NCBI GenBank assembly: GCA_951799445.1
Contig: OX637295.1
Coordinates: 21,266,001 to 21,330,000, forward strand
Direction of reading: 5' to 3'
From: Pseudisothecium myosuroides
Taxonomy: Eukaryota > Streptophyta > Bryopsida > Hypnales > Lembophyllaceae
Length of the DNA stretch: 64,000 bases
Positions 34,001 to 47,464 of this stretch are shown here, in pieces. Within the stretch, counting starts at the first letter, position 1; each line of letters opens with the position of its first letter. A program made the translations under genes and the position numbers. Below the pieces are notes generated by a model. The model saw only the letters and a list, made by a program, of their open reading frames with translations. It ran no database searches and was not told the origin of the DNA.

Positions 34001-35964
34001 TTGGAACCATTCTAATTATTTTTCTTTTTTTAATCACACCAAATTTAACCTTGTATTTTTATATTTGATAAAAATACAAATTTGAATTTTTTTCTCCAAA
34101 CCGATTTTTTTGTGTAGAGTAAGCACTGGGAATGTCCAACAATATGGTGTTTGTTTTTTTCATTTTTACCATTCTTTTCATCATAAAAAATTTATATTTG
34201 CTCCCTTTTTCTATTAGACTACATTTCCTAAATATATTTTTAAATACTTCTCTCATTGAAATTTTGAAAATCTTAAAAAGCCACAAGTATGTTAACTTGT
34301 TACTCTACAAGTTCAGAGTTTACAAACTATTAAGATGTATTTTGCCCTACCAAGAATTTGCCATTGAAAATTTGAAAAAGACACATTGTGTCCTTTTGGT
34401 CCTTGAGGCATTAAAGGTTGAATGTTTGCTAAACATGCGTGGCATGGTTTGTTTTGGGTTTGGCAATTTTCAACAAAATGCTTGACTTTATAAGAACTTA
34501 GTAGAATAAAAGTATGGTTTAGCAAAATCAACCGTCTTGGGACCTAATCTTGAGGATATTTAACCAAACTTGTATTAGAGGATGAAAAAATGGGTTGAAT
34601 AGAACTTTAAAAATGGGTTGAATAGAATTTTAAAAATGTTGGAAACTAACCTATGAACTACCACCAAGGTAAAAGATTTTACTGACCTTCCAGGCATAGT
34701 GCACTTCTTTTTTAGAAAAATGGTACCAAATTTAGAAATCTCTACTCTAATCTAGAGAGATTTTTGACCACAAGTTTAGTTGTATGAGGCAGTTACTGCC
34801 TCTTTTGAGCTCATTGTCATTGTGTCAAATTGCACAATGAGCTCAAAAGTTAATTAATTAATTAATTAATTGTGTTTTCCATTAGTTCAATTTTTTTTCT
34901 CTTAAATTCATTAGTTTTTGTGTTTGTTAATTTAACACCTCCCCCCTTCCCACCCCTCATATATTTTTTAGGATGTAGTAGGGTCTGCATTCCATATGGG
35001 ATATATGACTGTGAGTGTAGTATGTATTTCGTATACAAATTCGTATGTATTGTATAATATCTATTATATATATTACTATATGTATCCCATATTTATATAC
35101 ATATATGTATCAAGATCAACGGATCTGAATCCATTGCATCAATGGTCCAACGTTTTTTTCCTTTTAAATAGAATCAACAGTGGTTGGGGGGGCCAAAATT
35201 TTTGTTCATATTAATCAATGGTCCCTGTTTTTTGGCACCCGAGGGGGGCACCAGGCGGGGCAAGCTGCCTCTTTTGGGTACATTGTTAGTTGATAGTTGC
35301 AGTGAACATTTTAATGAAGCTTCGTATTCCAAAATTTAATTTGCATGTCTCTTTGATGTACTAACTAGATTCCGGCAAAAATGCGCGGCCTATGAATTTA
35401 GGATCCTAGCATTTTTTGAAGGTTGAATCCTTGAACCTAAGATGTTGGAGTTTGGAATATTTCAAATCCAACCAAGGATCTTTGAGCATTAGAAATCAAC
35501 AATTTCCCCCTTCAAAATTAAAAAAAGAATTTCAATATAAAAGTGTTCAAATTTAGATTTTTACCAAATCAATTTCTTCAATTGAATGTAAAATAATTAA
35601 GAGGTTAATAACCAATCAAAAAAGACATAACCAATTTAAAAACAAAAATCAAAGTGAATTCAAATAGAAGACAATGGAAGTCTACCGAGTTTCATAAAAA
35701 ATTTCCTAGCCCTATAACACCGCAAGCGCCATTTCATGGTATTTGGATGACAATAAATTGTGCTAGAAAGAGTTTGAAAGTGCTTTTTCATCCGTATTTT
35801 CCTAAGTGACCTTCCATGTTGGGTTATGAAGAGTATCCAATTGAGTTTGTAGTTTTGCAACTGTTTGTCTTCAAGTAAATGAGAAGTTATTAAAAAAACG
35901 GATCACAAAGTATGCTATTTTTGGTGTATTCTGGAAAGTTGTTGCTCCTTGCTCTAAATCTGAA
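34001..35964. other. AT-rich intergenic sequence
   Basis: No gene is recognised. A short hairpin (TTTTGAGCTCATTGT at about 34803 and its inverse near 34836) precedes an ATTA microsatellite at 34852-34870. 35225-35275 is a brief G/C-rich patch of unknown nature. Confidence 0.4.
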
Positions 35965-36420
35965 ATTTCTCCACAAAAATGATATTTTTTGAGTTTGAGC
36001 CCAACTAACCAAATGAAAGTCATCTACTCTAGATTCTACTCCAATTTGAATTTTGAAAAAATTCCTAATATTGAATATTTTATTTCATATTGAACTTTGG
36101 GTGCATTTTCAATGTCTATTATTTTCTAATTATAGAATGACACGGAAATTGAGTTTACACCGTGATGTTTGTCATTGTAATATACACACATGGTGAAATT
36201 TTCAGATTTTTTGAAATAATTATCTGTTTGATGTGATTTTTCTTCGTGAACTTTTTCTTCAGAAATTCTCAAAAAAATCTAAATTTTTTGTGAAGTAAAG
36301 AAGACATATGATTTCATCTCTAAAAAATATATATTAAAAATTTCATACATATCTAGTTGCAAAATGGCAGTAAATTGAGTGATAGGCAGTGAGGCTTGAG
36401 ATCAATGGTAATGGGTCCAT
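35965..36420 (+). repeat. Dispersed repeat family D, copy
   Basis: Colinear with 62223-62670 and, more weakly, 16860-17110. Shared blocks are AAAATGATATTTTTTGA, ATTATAGAATGA, ATGGTGAAA, GACATATG and TTGCAAAATGG. Non-coding. Confidence 0.75.
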
Positions 36421-39050
36421 CATTTAGAGGCTAGACTATGGTTTATTTCCAAAAAGTGCTTAATAAAATCCAAAAATTAAGTAAATGCTTGTTGGACAAT
36501 GTTCAAAATGTCAACATTGAAATTTAGGCATACTTTAAGCAAAAATTGTTAAACGAAAAATGAGAATGAACTTGAATTCGTACATGATAGAAAGAATAAA
36601 AATATGATCATAAGTAGCCCACTTTTTGGAGCGTGGGTTAAAAATGATAGAGGAAGGTATAAATCAATGACATCTATAAAACAAAGATTAAGCATTCATA
36701 CCTCTTGGAAGGCACTCCATCATCATCACCATCCATCCACCATAATAGTACTTAGTAAGGCAAAAAAGCTCCTCTTAAATAAAAGGGGAAGTAAAATGTT
36801 GTACAACTATTAAAGGTTGAAACTCAACAAGTAAAATGTCCACACCTAAAACTTACACTTTTTTTCAAGCCAAAATTTTTGAACACAATGGAGGAAAAAT
36901 ATCATATCACAATGTTAGCAAGTGAAAGCAATTGGTTTGAGAATTTTTAGTGTATGAACATACTACAAATTTTCAAAGTTGAGGTCATAGGAACACCTAT
37001 TATTGATACTAGACTACCCTTAATTGGACATTCTTGAAGTACAAAGTCCTTCAACTCTTGTTGGTTGCTTCAAATAACACTTCAACTTCTACTGTAAATT
37101 TTTTTGAATTATTGTTGAATTTGAGCAAACGCTTTGTCATATTTGAGACAATGAGTAGTGAAGAACTCTATTCTAGCTCATGACAAGCAAGATGGTATTG
37201 TAAAAGGATGAAGATGCCTTAGGTAAAATGAAGGAGGTACATCAAGATTGCATAGTCGAAAAGTCTCTACAGTGAATGAGCATGACATCAATACAAATGA
37301 TCCTTTGTGTGTGTTATTTTCTACGAAGCATATGATAGCGTAGAAACATCTTTCTCTACATTGAACTCCAAAACTTCACCACAACCATTATTGAATAATG
37401 TTATAAAGCTATTTAAAAAATAAAATTATTGTACTTTCATTTGAATGTTACACTATAAATGAATATCGTACCTTAAACATTGGTTCATAAAATATGGCAT
37501 GCAATTGTCCAAAAAAAAATCAATTCTCAAATCACATACTAAGAAGAGTCAAATTTTGTTAGCTATATTGCAGTGGTTTTGAGAAAAAACATTTTCTTCT
37601 AACCTCAAGGCCTATTATCTTGCAATATGTGAAGTCAAGTTTTTGAAAATTTTCCTATATAATCCAAGTTTTTGTCTTTAATTTTATACCATTTAGATTT
37701 AAATTAAAAAATTTCCTCGTTGTAGAAGAAATCATCAAAAAATGATTTGTATACTGCCAATGTACTTAACCTCTTTGCATTGCATGTTGATTTAGAATAA
37801 GCTAGGTTCCATATTTGCTTTTGAAAATTTTCATGCATGAATCTAACATTATATACTCAAGAATAATCAAAATCTTCATGTTTCTGTAGACCAAAAAATT
37901 TAAATCTGAGAGGGCTTGAAGTTTGTTGACCCTAGTTTGTAGGAATGAATTTTTTTTAAAATATCAAACCTTTAAAATTTTCAATCCACATGGCCAAATG
38001 GGTTGAAAATTTTCCACACATTGATTTAAATATTTAATTCACTTTTGTATGGTTGGAATCCCCCCCAAAACTAAATTTTAATTTTGGACTATGCATCAAA
38101 AATTGGCAATTTTGGATTTTTCCTCTTCCAAACATTCTTTGGCCTTCAGGGGTTAATAACATTGAACACTTTAAAATCCCTACTAAAACTATTTCATGAA
38201 CATCTCATTTTATATGAGTGTGATTAACACATATGGCTTCAAAGATTGGAATTAAATGGAAAATAAATTCTATCCTCATGTTGTACATTTTTCTTTTGTT
38301 GAACCCACTAAGATAAACCTTCTTATTTATGCAATGTGACAAGTTTTGTCACTTTTGGTTAATATCTTATATTTATATTTAAATTTTTTTGATATATAAT
38401 TAAACTACCGTACTAGTACCATGGCACAATTTCAATCAACCACCTTCATTGCTAGTTTTCTTGACTATGTCCATCTTATCATCCATATGAAATTATATGT
38501 CCACATCTACACTTACCGTAATGTGAAAAATTTGCATGGCCCCTATCTATCAAGGCTAACTTATTAATAAAAATTCCTACTACATGATGTTTGTACATAG
38601 TTTAATTTATATATATTAGAGTATGTAGCACTTCATAAACCCTATAGTAGCCTTATATATTATATAAATTTTTTCTGGTTTGAATTAAGTGGACCCTATC
38701 TTTTAACTCACTTAGTTTTCCCAAAATCAATAGTGATCTCCTTAGGATATTTTGTCAATATTCTTTAATATTCTTTTTTTTGTCCATACCAAAAAATTAT
38801 TTTTCGCAAAACAAATTTCCAAATTTTTCAAAAACTGTTTTTAGAATTATTTGTTTCTTATCCTAACTAATGTAGTCTGCTCTAAAAGCAGTCATTTAAA
38901 GGCTGGTCTGCCTTTTGCATAGGTTTCTGTAGACAAAAATATTTTTAGCTCATTTTTCAGAGAAAGAATAATAGATGTGAAACTTAACACAAGTGGTTTG
39001 GTATTTTTCCAAGCATTTTTGAATTAGTTATGATTTTTCAAAGATTTGGG
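36421..39050. other. AT-rich intergenic sequence with a possible TTAA element
   Basis: No gene is recognised. 37766-38156 is bounded by TTAACCTCTTTGCATTGCAT and TTGGCCTTCAGGGGTTAA. It may be a short, diverged TTAA-flanked element, but the inverted match is weak. The stretch 38877-38935 resembles an end of the TAAGGTAG MITE family (TAGTCTGCTCTAAAAGC). Confidence 0.35.
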
Positions 39051-41075
39051 GTATAGGCACCTATTTATGACTGCAAGTCTCTCGAAATCCGCCCTCCTAC
39101 GACTTGTAAAGAGATGGGAGGAAACCAAGACAAAATGATTGACTCGTACAATAATTAACAGATTTTCCTCGATTCAATCAATGGTTAAAGAGGCCCATTC
39201 AAGGACCACCTCATGTCCAATCAAATCGTTAATTATAAAGGTAGTTTGAAGAGGACGGTCCTTTTACAGCAAACTATCTAACGAGGCACAATACTCCACA
39301 ATCTTCACCTTCCAACACTATTGTTGGAGTAAAATTACATATAACAAACATGCGGAGCTTTTGTCAAACATATATGAGGGTATAAGGTAACCATACCCAA
39401 TACCGCCCCTGTTTCTCCCAACTACAATCCTGATCTGCGTTTGTCCAAAATTTCAACCCACAATTCTTGAATAGAGGTAGATAATACAGAGAGGGGCCAT
39501 AATGGGTAATTGATGAACAGGTACCGGAACAGCAAAAGTTACACAATAGCTACACATGCACTCCCATTTACATATGCTTTCGAATTGTGCTTCACCTTAT
39601 CCTGTAGAGATTAGAGACAGATATGACTTCAATTAAACAACAGAAATGATAATCCGTTTCATTCTAATTTCTGAAACTCAATCTGGACAGTACAGCATTT
39701 GCATATAACCAGTGCTCTCAATTCCCAAATTCTCTGCGACAACTTTACATAACAATTAAACACAAAGACCGAACTCATGAGGCAGAGAAGATGGTATGTT
39801 GCAAACAATCAGTTCGTAATACAATAAAACACAAATCTCAGCTCTAAATAGAGATACTTTTTGCAAGCGTTTAGTATCTACAAGGTCAACAGTATACAGA
39901 ATAGATAGATGCTTCTAATCTATACGTATGCAGGAGGGCCCGCATTCCGCAACTCTGTCGACAACACTGGCAGCAGAACTAAAACCCTGTCCTCAATAGC
40001 TCTCTAACTCCTAAGCAATGATGCTTTCCAACTTGAGCCCCTTTGTCTCAAGCAGATAACAACCCTGGCAATAAGTTTAAGACTAGCATAGGTGATTAAA
40101 GGTGTCAACTCACTGATATAAAAAGAAGACCAGATCCTGCAGATCGACATTCCGTCCGTCTTCGCGCCACCGGTATCAATGGCCTTCAACTCCTGGAGAG
40201 GCAATTTTGCTGCAGTCTAGAGCACTGTAACGAGTAACCAAAATTGTGTGCTGCTACATGTCGGTACTCCACGCGTTTAGAGGGTCAAACCAGTACTCAC
40301 TGGCAGATAGTTTAGCTTATTCTTTTGAGGTCTCTCCGTCACAACCAACTTTGTTCTAAAATCTACTGCTGAAGCCACCAGAGATGTAATGGAACCAAAA
40401 GACCTACCGCCCCAAATTCATTCTAGCTACATCCCGTATATCACGACATTAGTCAAAATTACATTATATGATCAGAAACTCAGTACTCCCAACTTGTCTT
40501 TTCTGTATGTAAAATCTGATGCTGACAATCCACTATTGTTCAGACTCAAGGACTTTCCGCTGATATTGATGAACAGGACCCGAAACCGTACCATAGGCCA
40601 CAAAAGAGGAAATGGTGAGATAAGGTGCAGTCAAAGCTTATACTCAACTTGATCCAAATGCATCAGTTGGAGTTGGGGGGGCGGAAAGATTGACAAATTT
40701 ATAGCAAGAGTCACCACTTTTGCAGATACCACACCATGCTGCACTTCCTGCACAAAAAGTGCTTGCAACTTCTTAAGCTCGATAACAAACGAAAAACACC
40801 AGATGCGGGCGTCGCCATCCCCTGAATTGTAAACAACTGGAACATCCTCTTCATAGAACTTACGATGAGTGGCCCCTGAGCAGCACTCCAGCCCGGTTCG
40901 TCCTTGTACAAGAAACAGTCAGTTGCAAAAACGCAGCTGCAGTATCCAGGAAGTCACTATCGAGGAGTATCGGCTCCACCAAGCAGAGCTTTTCGACGCA
41001 CCATGATCCCGCCACGTACTATTTCCCCCCCAGTAAAACTAGATGAGACAAAGCGTATCAATAACTTGGAGACGA
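39051..41075. other. Downstream region of cyclin copy 2
   Basis: Less AT-rich than the repeats on the left. Likely to contain the 3' untranslated region of the minus-strand cyclin gene. Small frames at 39364-39546, 40004-40204, 40389-40652 and 40711-40911 show no domain. Confidence 0.35.
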
Positions 41076-42757
41076 TCATTCCCTGTTGACAATCCTGGCA
41101 AGTGTTCGTTGGTATTCTGCGTGAAGTTGCTCTTGATCTAGTGGCGACCCATGAGGTCCAGGAGATGCTCTATTCCAGAGGCTAGATGACTTCTCGACCG
41201 GGCTTGTGGAGGCACTACTACCAAATGCGGGGAGACTCCGTTCCGTCTTCTTCTCAGTAGTTATCACCTCCTTTTCAAAGTAGGAGCAGTAGCTCTCAAA
41301 GACGCTGGTAGTCACAGTTAGCCTAAAGTCAAGGCGAAAGAGAAACTCAAGTTCTAGTCGATTTAACTCGAGCACACTGACACCTCCCACTCGAGCAAAA
41401 AAAGCATTGTTGAAGTGCCTGCAAAATGAGCGTACCAAAGAAAGTATCAGTAGTGTCGCAGGTCGATATCAGAAAAGTCACCTACTGCGGTACAAGCTAT
41501 GATCAGCCCACTGGGCATGTGCAAAGTGTTCTCGCTAAGTTAACAGAAATGAGAAAATTTAAGAATTGAGGAAAAAGGGCTCGGGTAGTTAGACAGTTCA
41601 CCAACAAATGCCAGACAATTTTCAAGTACACTCAAACCTCATAAACCTGACCACTTGGAGTCCCAACTTTTTCAGTTTGACTCTGTGAAAAGTGTGCTAC
41701 AGTCAATGACAGTGTGGCATGTGAGCAGCATATTCAATAATGACATTCTAGACGTCATAATTAAGAGGTTTGAGGGTAACGTGAACTTACACATCATCAA
41801 GAGTTTTGGTGGCCACCATAACACTTGTAATCAACAGGCGATGCACGTTGAGGGAAGTGACAAGCAAGTCCGGCTGCCGGTGAATGAGACGATCGATGAA
41901 GATATATCCAACTACAAAGCATGACGGACTGCAACTCGTGTACTTGAAGATGCGCTCCAAGTATTTCACAATGCTGATGTTCGGTGCACGCAGGCCGTGA
42001 AAGATCGTCAGCTTCTTTGGATTGAAAACGGCAGCCTGGTTCACACACTGCTCGTTTCTGGCAACAAGGCGATCCAGAACTGAAGCGAGAACAGCGACCA
42101 CCTTGGGAATCTCTCGCTCCGGAGCTTCACTCGCCTCGTCATCCACGTCGAAGGTCAGGGTTGAGGACTCTCTGGAAGAGCAGTCCTTACTCCTGCAATG
42201 CATCCCGAAGACCTTTAAACTAGATGTCCTTAAACCGTCTATAATGTCACTCAATGTCATTCAAATAGAAACCTTAAACCAATTGAAAACCATAATTTCA
42301 TTCGTCGAAGCGCGTCTGTTTATACCTCCTCATAAAAAGCTTTGAGTTAGGAACGTCAGAATAAGCATAGTCTACTACACAGTCTTAAGAAGCACACTAT
42401 AGTGCCTTTGAAAACTCAGAAACCAATCAATACTAAAGCATACTAAGAACTCATTGGTGGACAGTGCATTGGTTTTAACGTTCTTATGCAAAGCATAAAG
42501 GAGTTAGGAAAGTAAAAAAAAAGCATTGTCTACTGCATGACACCGTACTCACTTCGCAAAATTCAATGCACCTCCAAAAATTACGAAACGATTTGTAGTG
42601 CATCCCTTTTCCTCTTCGCGACAACCAAAATATTCCAAAACCAATTCTCATCACGCGCACATAGGTCAGATCCTTATTACCTTACACCGAGCAATCGATC
42701 TTCCACCGTGCTCCCATGCTCCCCTAGAAGTCCCGGAGTGGAGCACGCGGGCGGCAT
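41076..42757 (-). CDS. P/U-type (PHO80-like) cyclin, copy 2, three exons proposed
   Basis: Exons 42757-42681, 42192-41791 and 41418-41076 give 273 residues in frame. Exon 1 starts MPPACSTPGLLGEHG and ends at AG/GTAATA. The acceptor TTGCAG leads to SKDCSSRESS. The second intron (372 bp, GTAAGT donor, TTTGCAG acceptor) lies exactly where copy 1 has its 1.27-kb intron, at D-D-V/H-F-N-N. The cyclin box contains SIVKYLERIFKYTSCSPSC, IDRLIHRQPDLL and FNNAFFARVGGVSVLELNR. The expected role is a regulatory subunit for a cyclin-dependent kinase. The C-terminal tail differs from copy 1 and is shorter. The first exon is my least certain part. If it is wrong, translation could begin at the in-frame ATG 42260, giving 270 residues. 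Confidence 0.85.
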
Positions 42758-43488
42758 CCTGTCCAGCTCTTAAGCCATTACGCTCCCATCCACTGACTGC
42801 CCTTCCCCTCACACTCCCTCACCCCGCCGGCCTCCAAAACTCTTCCCTACACTCCCATACTAGCTAGGGTTGCACTCCACACCTGCAAACTCCACAACTA
42901 AAAATCGCCAACAGGCCTCATCTCATCTCTCTCCCAAAACACTCCCTACACTCCACCACCACCACCACACACCAACCCTTTCTAACCCCGAAAATCACAT
43001 TCCCCGCCGCCACCATTCCACCAAAACAAGCTCGCAACGTCTTCATCCATAAAATTCACACTCTCATCAAGCTTCACACAAAACACAGAATCGCGTCACA
43101 TCACAGACACAGACACACACAGTAGTGAAGCTCTTCACTAGTGTACCGAATCTCGAATATACCCTACCCTACCCTGCCCTGCCCCCTTCTTCAGCGCCGA
43201 AACACCTCCCATTCCGACAAAGCCAGAACAGGGCTCTCGCCAACAGGAATCAACATTGTCAAAGTGAAGAAGAAACGCAGAATCTCGCCGCATTAGGACC
43301 GAAATAGAAAGCGGGAGAAGAGATGCTGATGAGTTCCCCTTGCCGTGATGATGATCATTCCGTCCACCCTAAGAAGAAAAAAATCATTCCACAATAAGTT
43401 CGGTTTCGAAAAAAGGAAAAAAAAAACAAAAAACGGTACGATTTCTCCGTCAAGTTGGCTCGCAGTCAGGCAGTAGTCAGGCACTCAC
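42758..43488. promoter_or_regulatory. Upstream region of cyclin copy 2
   Basis: C-rich on the plus strand with CCACCACCAC and CCCTACCCTGCC runs, as often seen in plant leaders and promoters read on minus. No TATA or start site can be fixed. Confidence 0.4.
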
Positions 43489-43654
43489 CAGCTATAATGG
43501 AATTTTCTATATTAGAAGTTTCGACGGACGCCTTGTCCGCCATCGCCACTGCGATGAAGCGCAGGCCCTCATAAAACACTGCGAGGCCGGAAATCACGAG
43601 GCGCAGGGAATGAACGGGAGGATCTCGGCTCGAACTAAACTCTGGGCTTATCAT
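43489..43654 (-). other. Possible first exon of unknown minus-strand transcript
   Basis: ATG at 43654 opens a GC-rich frame of about 55 codons (MISPEFSSSRDPPVHSLRL...) that ends at a strong donor, GCTG/GTGAGT. It could be an alternative upstream exon of cyclin copy 2 or an unrelated gene. Splicing to the ATTATAG acceptor at about 42230 would keep the cyclin frame. No domain is recognised. Confidence 0.35.
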
Positions 43655-43704
43655 GGTCTCTTGAGTGAGTTTGAAATTGGGGTTTAAGGTGGGTTAATTG
43701 ACCC

Positions 43705-43920
43705 CTAAAACCGCCACTTCGGTTTGCTACTGAGCCTAGTTACTATTATTAGAGTGATTAAATTTTTGGATATGTTCTTGTTGGCAAGTGAAAGGAGGTT
43801 CCAACACACCAAAGAACGCGGCATTTGAATATTGTATGCAAAAGTTATTAAGAAACAAAATTTGGTTTTAAAATGGTTTTTTTTACATAGGTACATAATT
43901 GGTTTTGGAGATGTATGCAG
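43705..43920 (+). repeat. Dispersed repeat family C, copy 4
   Basis: Same ordered blocks as 6830 and 28627: CCGCCACTTCGG, GAGCCTAGTTACTATTATTA, AAGTGAAAGGAGGTTCCAAC and GCATTTGAATATTGTATGC. Confidence 0.8.
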
Positions 43921-45411
43921 AGTAAAGATGGCAGTTTAGGGTCAATGACACATTTTTGGGTGCATACCTTAAGGTAACCTAGCCTCTGGCAAGCAAAATG
44001 AGCAGTTTGCTATGTTGCCAGTAGCAAAAGAAATTCACATTTTTTTTCATACAAAGATAAATGTGAGAAATGAAGAGAGAAATTGAAATTTTTTTTGACA
44101 AAGTATGAATTTGTTATAAATTTTTGAAGTGTATTGCCCAATTGGCCCAAAAGAGTGTCTAGACTACCCAGAAACCAACAAAGAGTGTATTCCTAATGGT
44201 CATCTTACCACCTAAAGCAGTCACAATATTTCTTAACATGGCTACAACATGAAGTTGAAAACAAAAATCACTTCTAGTGATGAATTTATACTATAAAGGT
44301 AGAAGTTTTTATAGCATTTACTAATAACTCCATCACCATCAGTCAAGGCATTGATTTTGGTCACTAACCATCTTCATGTAGTCCTAATCTTATTTATTAA
44401 ATTTTTTTTGTCATGAATTGATGTAAGATTCTAATGGGTCATTCTCTAGGTGCCGGGCATGGGTGGTTTATTTATCAAAGGTTGGTTTACTTTAGTTCAT
44501 ATAGTAGTTTTCATGTGAACTTGGATGTGAAATTGGTTTACCACTGGTCAATTTGTGCCATGCGACTCAAACATGTCATTTGTACCACCTTGTATCCTTC
44601 ATGTACTAACAATGTACATTTCTAAATTTGAAGTGTACACTAGTGATACAAAGTGGTACAAATAGGCTAGCAATTGGATTGTGGCACAATTATGGTAGTT
44701 TATCTTTACGCTAAAATATTGGTTCATCATGTTAGTGCGTGTGGCCTATTAACTTATCAAAGCCACAATATTTTCAAGTTAGTGAAGGATAGAATATTAT
44801 AGTATTGTATAAATTTCAACTTAAAAGATAATATTGTAGGTAGGCAATACAATGTGTAGAAAATACTTCTATATATAAATGCCTTAGGAGGAAGGAAGAA
44901 TTAGATTATTTTATTTTTAAGATTTGTCAAATCTTTATTTATTTTTAAATAAAGAAATAATCACTTTAAATGTGTGAACCTTATTGTCCACATATGGTAT
45001 GTTAGTATTGACATTAATTTTATAGGTACGGTGAATGATATTCAACCTTCACTATTTGAACATTTCATGCAGCATAGCCATACGTCATAAATAACATAAG
45101 ATATTGCATATTCTACAGAGTTGGAATGTATAGAGTATAATAATTTTACATTCATTTCAAATCGTAATTTGGGGTGCATATACCTTTATATCAAATTTTG
45201 AGCTAGTTGAAGTTTAGTCTTTTGAAACAACAGAATGTTAATCAGCTATGGAGTCAAAGTACCATTGGACGTATTCAATTCAAAATAAATCAAAATTCAA
45301 AAGTTGAATACAATAAATTCAATTGTATTTTAGATACATTGATATTATAAAATTTGTGAAGGCAATTGAATTATCTATAGATTTATATATTTCTTTGTAA
45401 TTTGGTGTTTT
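43921..45411. other. AT-rich intergenic sequence
   Basis: No gene is recognised. A hairpin-prone ACCTTAAGGTAA occurs at 43971-43979, resembling ends of the TAAGGTAG family without a second end. Confidence 0.35.
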
Positions 45412-46330
45412 TTAACTTTTAAAGACCTAAGAGTCCCTTTGGAGGAATGTTGAAGGTTTGGGCAGGTACTTATGATCTCAATTTTGGCAAGATTTTTTGA
45501 AACTTCTTTTCAAGATAGGAAAATTGATTAGCTTTCTAGAAATATAATTTTTATTTCAATTGGTGCCTAGAAACAAAAACTATTCCACAATAAGCCTAAA
45601 ACAAAGGAAGGCGAGCAACCGACCCCCCTCATGAAAACTTGAAACAATTATTTTTAAAAATAAATTCTTATAGATTATATGCTTTTCTATGTAAAAAGAT
45701 TTGATTCATTACATTTAGATAAGTAATGTAAAAGTTATAAATCTTAGCAAATTCTTGAGAAAATAATGTATTGGATTTGTTTTTTAACTTTATTTTAACA
45801 ATTTAAAAAAAGAATTTGCATATGATTTAATTTTCTTTCTTGAACAATCTTACTACTCAAATTAGTGTATTTCACTTCCATCTTAGAACTATCAACAACT
45901 TAGTTTTCCCTTCTATCTTGTATAGTCCTAACTCAATTCAACAATTTTCAAAGAATGAAAATTAGAAGGTGTTTTTATGATTTTTTTTTCCAAACTCTCA
46001 ATTCAATTCTTCAACATAAAAAAACTAAAAATATACAATCTATAATACAAAAAATTTAAGTTAAGGGGATTCAAAGTCTTATAATCTAGTCAAGCTAGGA
46101 ACCAAAAAACTTATTTTTTTGTTTTTTTAACAATTATATCTTGTGATCAATGAAGTCAAAATTTCTGAAATTTATTTGAGACATTCTCATACTAGTCTAG
46201 CTCAAGATTCAATGTAGTTGGATATGAAAATAAAATAAAATGCTTAAATTTTTTGTTGTTTGCAATAAAAATTAATGGCAGCTTTTAATGACTCTTGATT
46301 GAAAATTGCCTTTGGATTTTTGTATTTAAA
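45412..46330 (-). mobile_element. TTAA-family element, copy 7 (reverse, diverged)
   Basis: Left end is TTAACTTTTAAAGACCTAAG, followed by GGGCAGGTACTTATGATC, the inverse of the 3' end of copy 1. Further left-to-right matches are TTGATTAGCTTTCTAGAAAT and CTATCTTGTATAGTCCTA; the far end near 46310-46330 is degraded. Confidence 0.65.
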
Positions 46331-47464
46331 AGAAAAAAGTATATATGAATGTTTCCAACATATTTTCATATTCAAAATTTAAAAATCCTAAACTAATATT
46401 TTTTAATCAATCATTATATAAAATAATTAAAAACAATATTTTTTAAAAAGGTGAAGTTTTTATTTTTTAAGGATGAAATTTGGTTTGTTCATTGAGTTTG
46501 TGTAAAGGAAAAAAACGAAAAGGTAAGTAAGTCTAGAAAAGTAAGTCTTGGAGGTCAAATTTAAAAAAATATTCCTCCTATATGAAATTGGTATTAAATA
46601 GTAATCTTCTTGGAATTATACATTTGTAAAGTAGATAAGTTGTAGGAACTATTATTGCAAACAAGCCTTATTTTTATCCTAGATCTTATTTGAAACAACC
46701 ACCTAGATTTGTTGTGGCTTGGTAATGTTCTCTAACTACTTCTATCAAACTACAATTGAGTATTCACTAATATTTTATGTGAAATATAGATTGTATTTTT
46801 TGGAATTTCTTAAAATTTGAAGTATTATAAGTGAAATGTCAAAAAGGTTGAAGAATGTTTCTTCCATATTGCCTAATTTGAGTAACATTTCAAAATTTTG
46901 TAAAAATTACAAAGAATTATTTTTTATTGTGTGTAACTCTAAAACATTAATAATTATCATCAATTTGATAAGACAAAACAACCAAGAAAAGACGTGGCAA
47001 TAAAAAAGAATTATTATATATATACACATCAATTTAAAAAAGCCATGGCTAACAAAAATACGAATAGTCATCGTCACCATATAGTGGTAATAGTGGTAAA
47101 AGAAAATAAAAAATAAATAAAAAAGCCAAATTGCTAAAATCCTAAAATGCTTTTCTTGTACTTCTCCAAACCCTTCAACACAAAAAGTCAAGTATTATGC
47201 CATGATCAATTTTTAAGTATGGTGATCAACTTTTGGCTTTAAAGATCATTACAAAGTATGTGTACAATTATAATCTTTATCCTGGAAGGATGATGTTTTG
47301 AGTGCAATGATGAAAAAAATGAAGAGTAGACTTATCCAATTATAAATAGGACCATTTTTGGTTGACTACTCGGTGTTAAATCTTGTCCTTTCAAAATTAA
47401 TAGTCTACAACTATAACCTCTCATTAATAACTGTTTACATCTAACATATTGTACTTACCAAATG
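46331..47464. other. AT-rich intergenic sequence
   Basis: No gene is recognised; the minus frame at 46907-47191 is low-complexity and hydrophobic. Confidence 0.4.

Noticed and set aside
37766..38156. Confident member of the TTAA family
   Set aside because: TTAA and CC/GG ends are present, but the inverted match is short and the interior is unrelated; kept only as a possibility.
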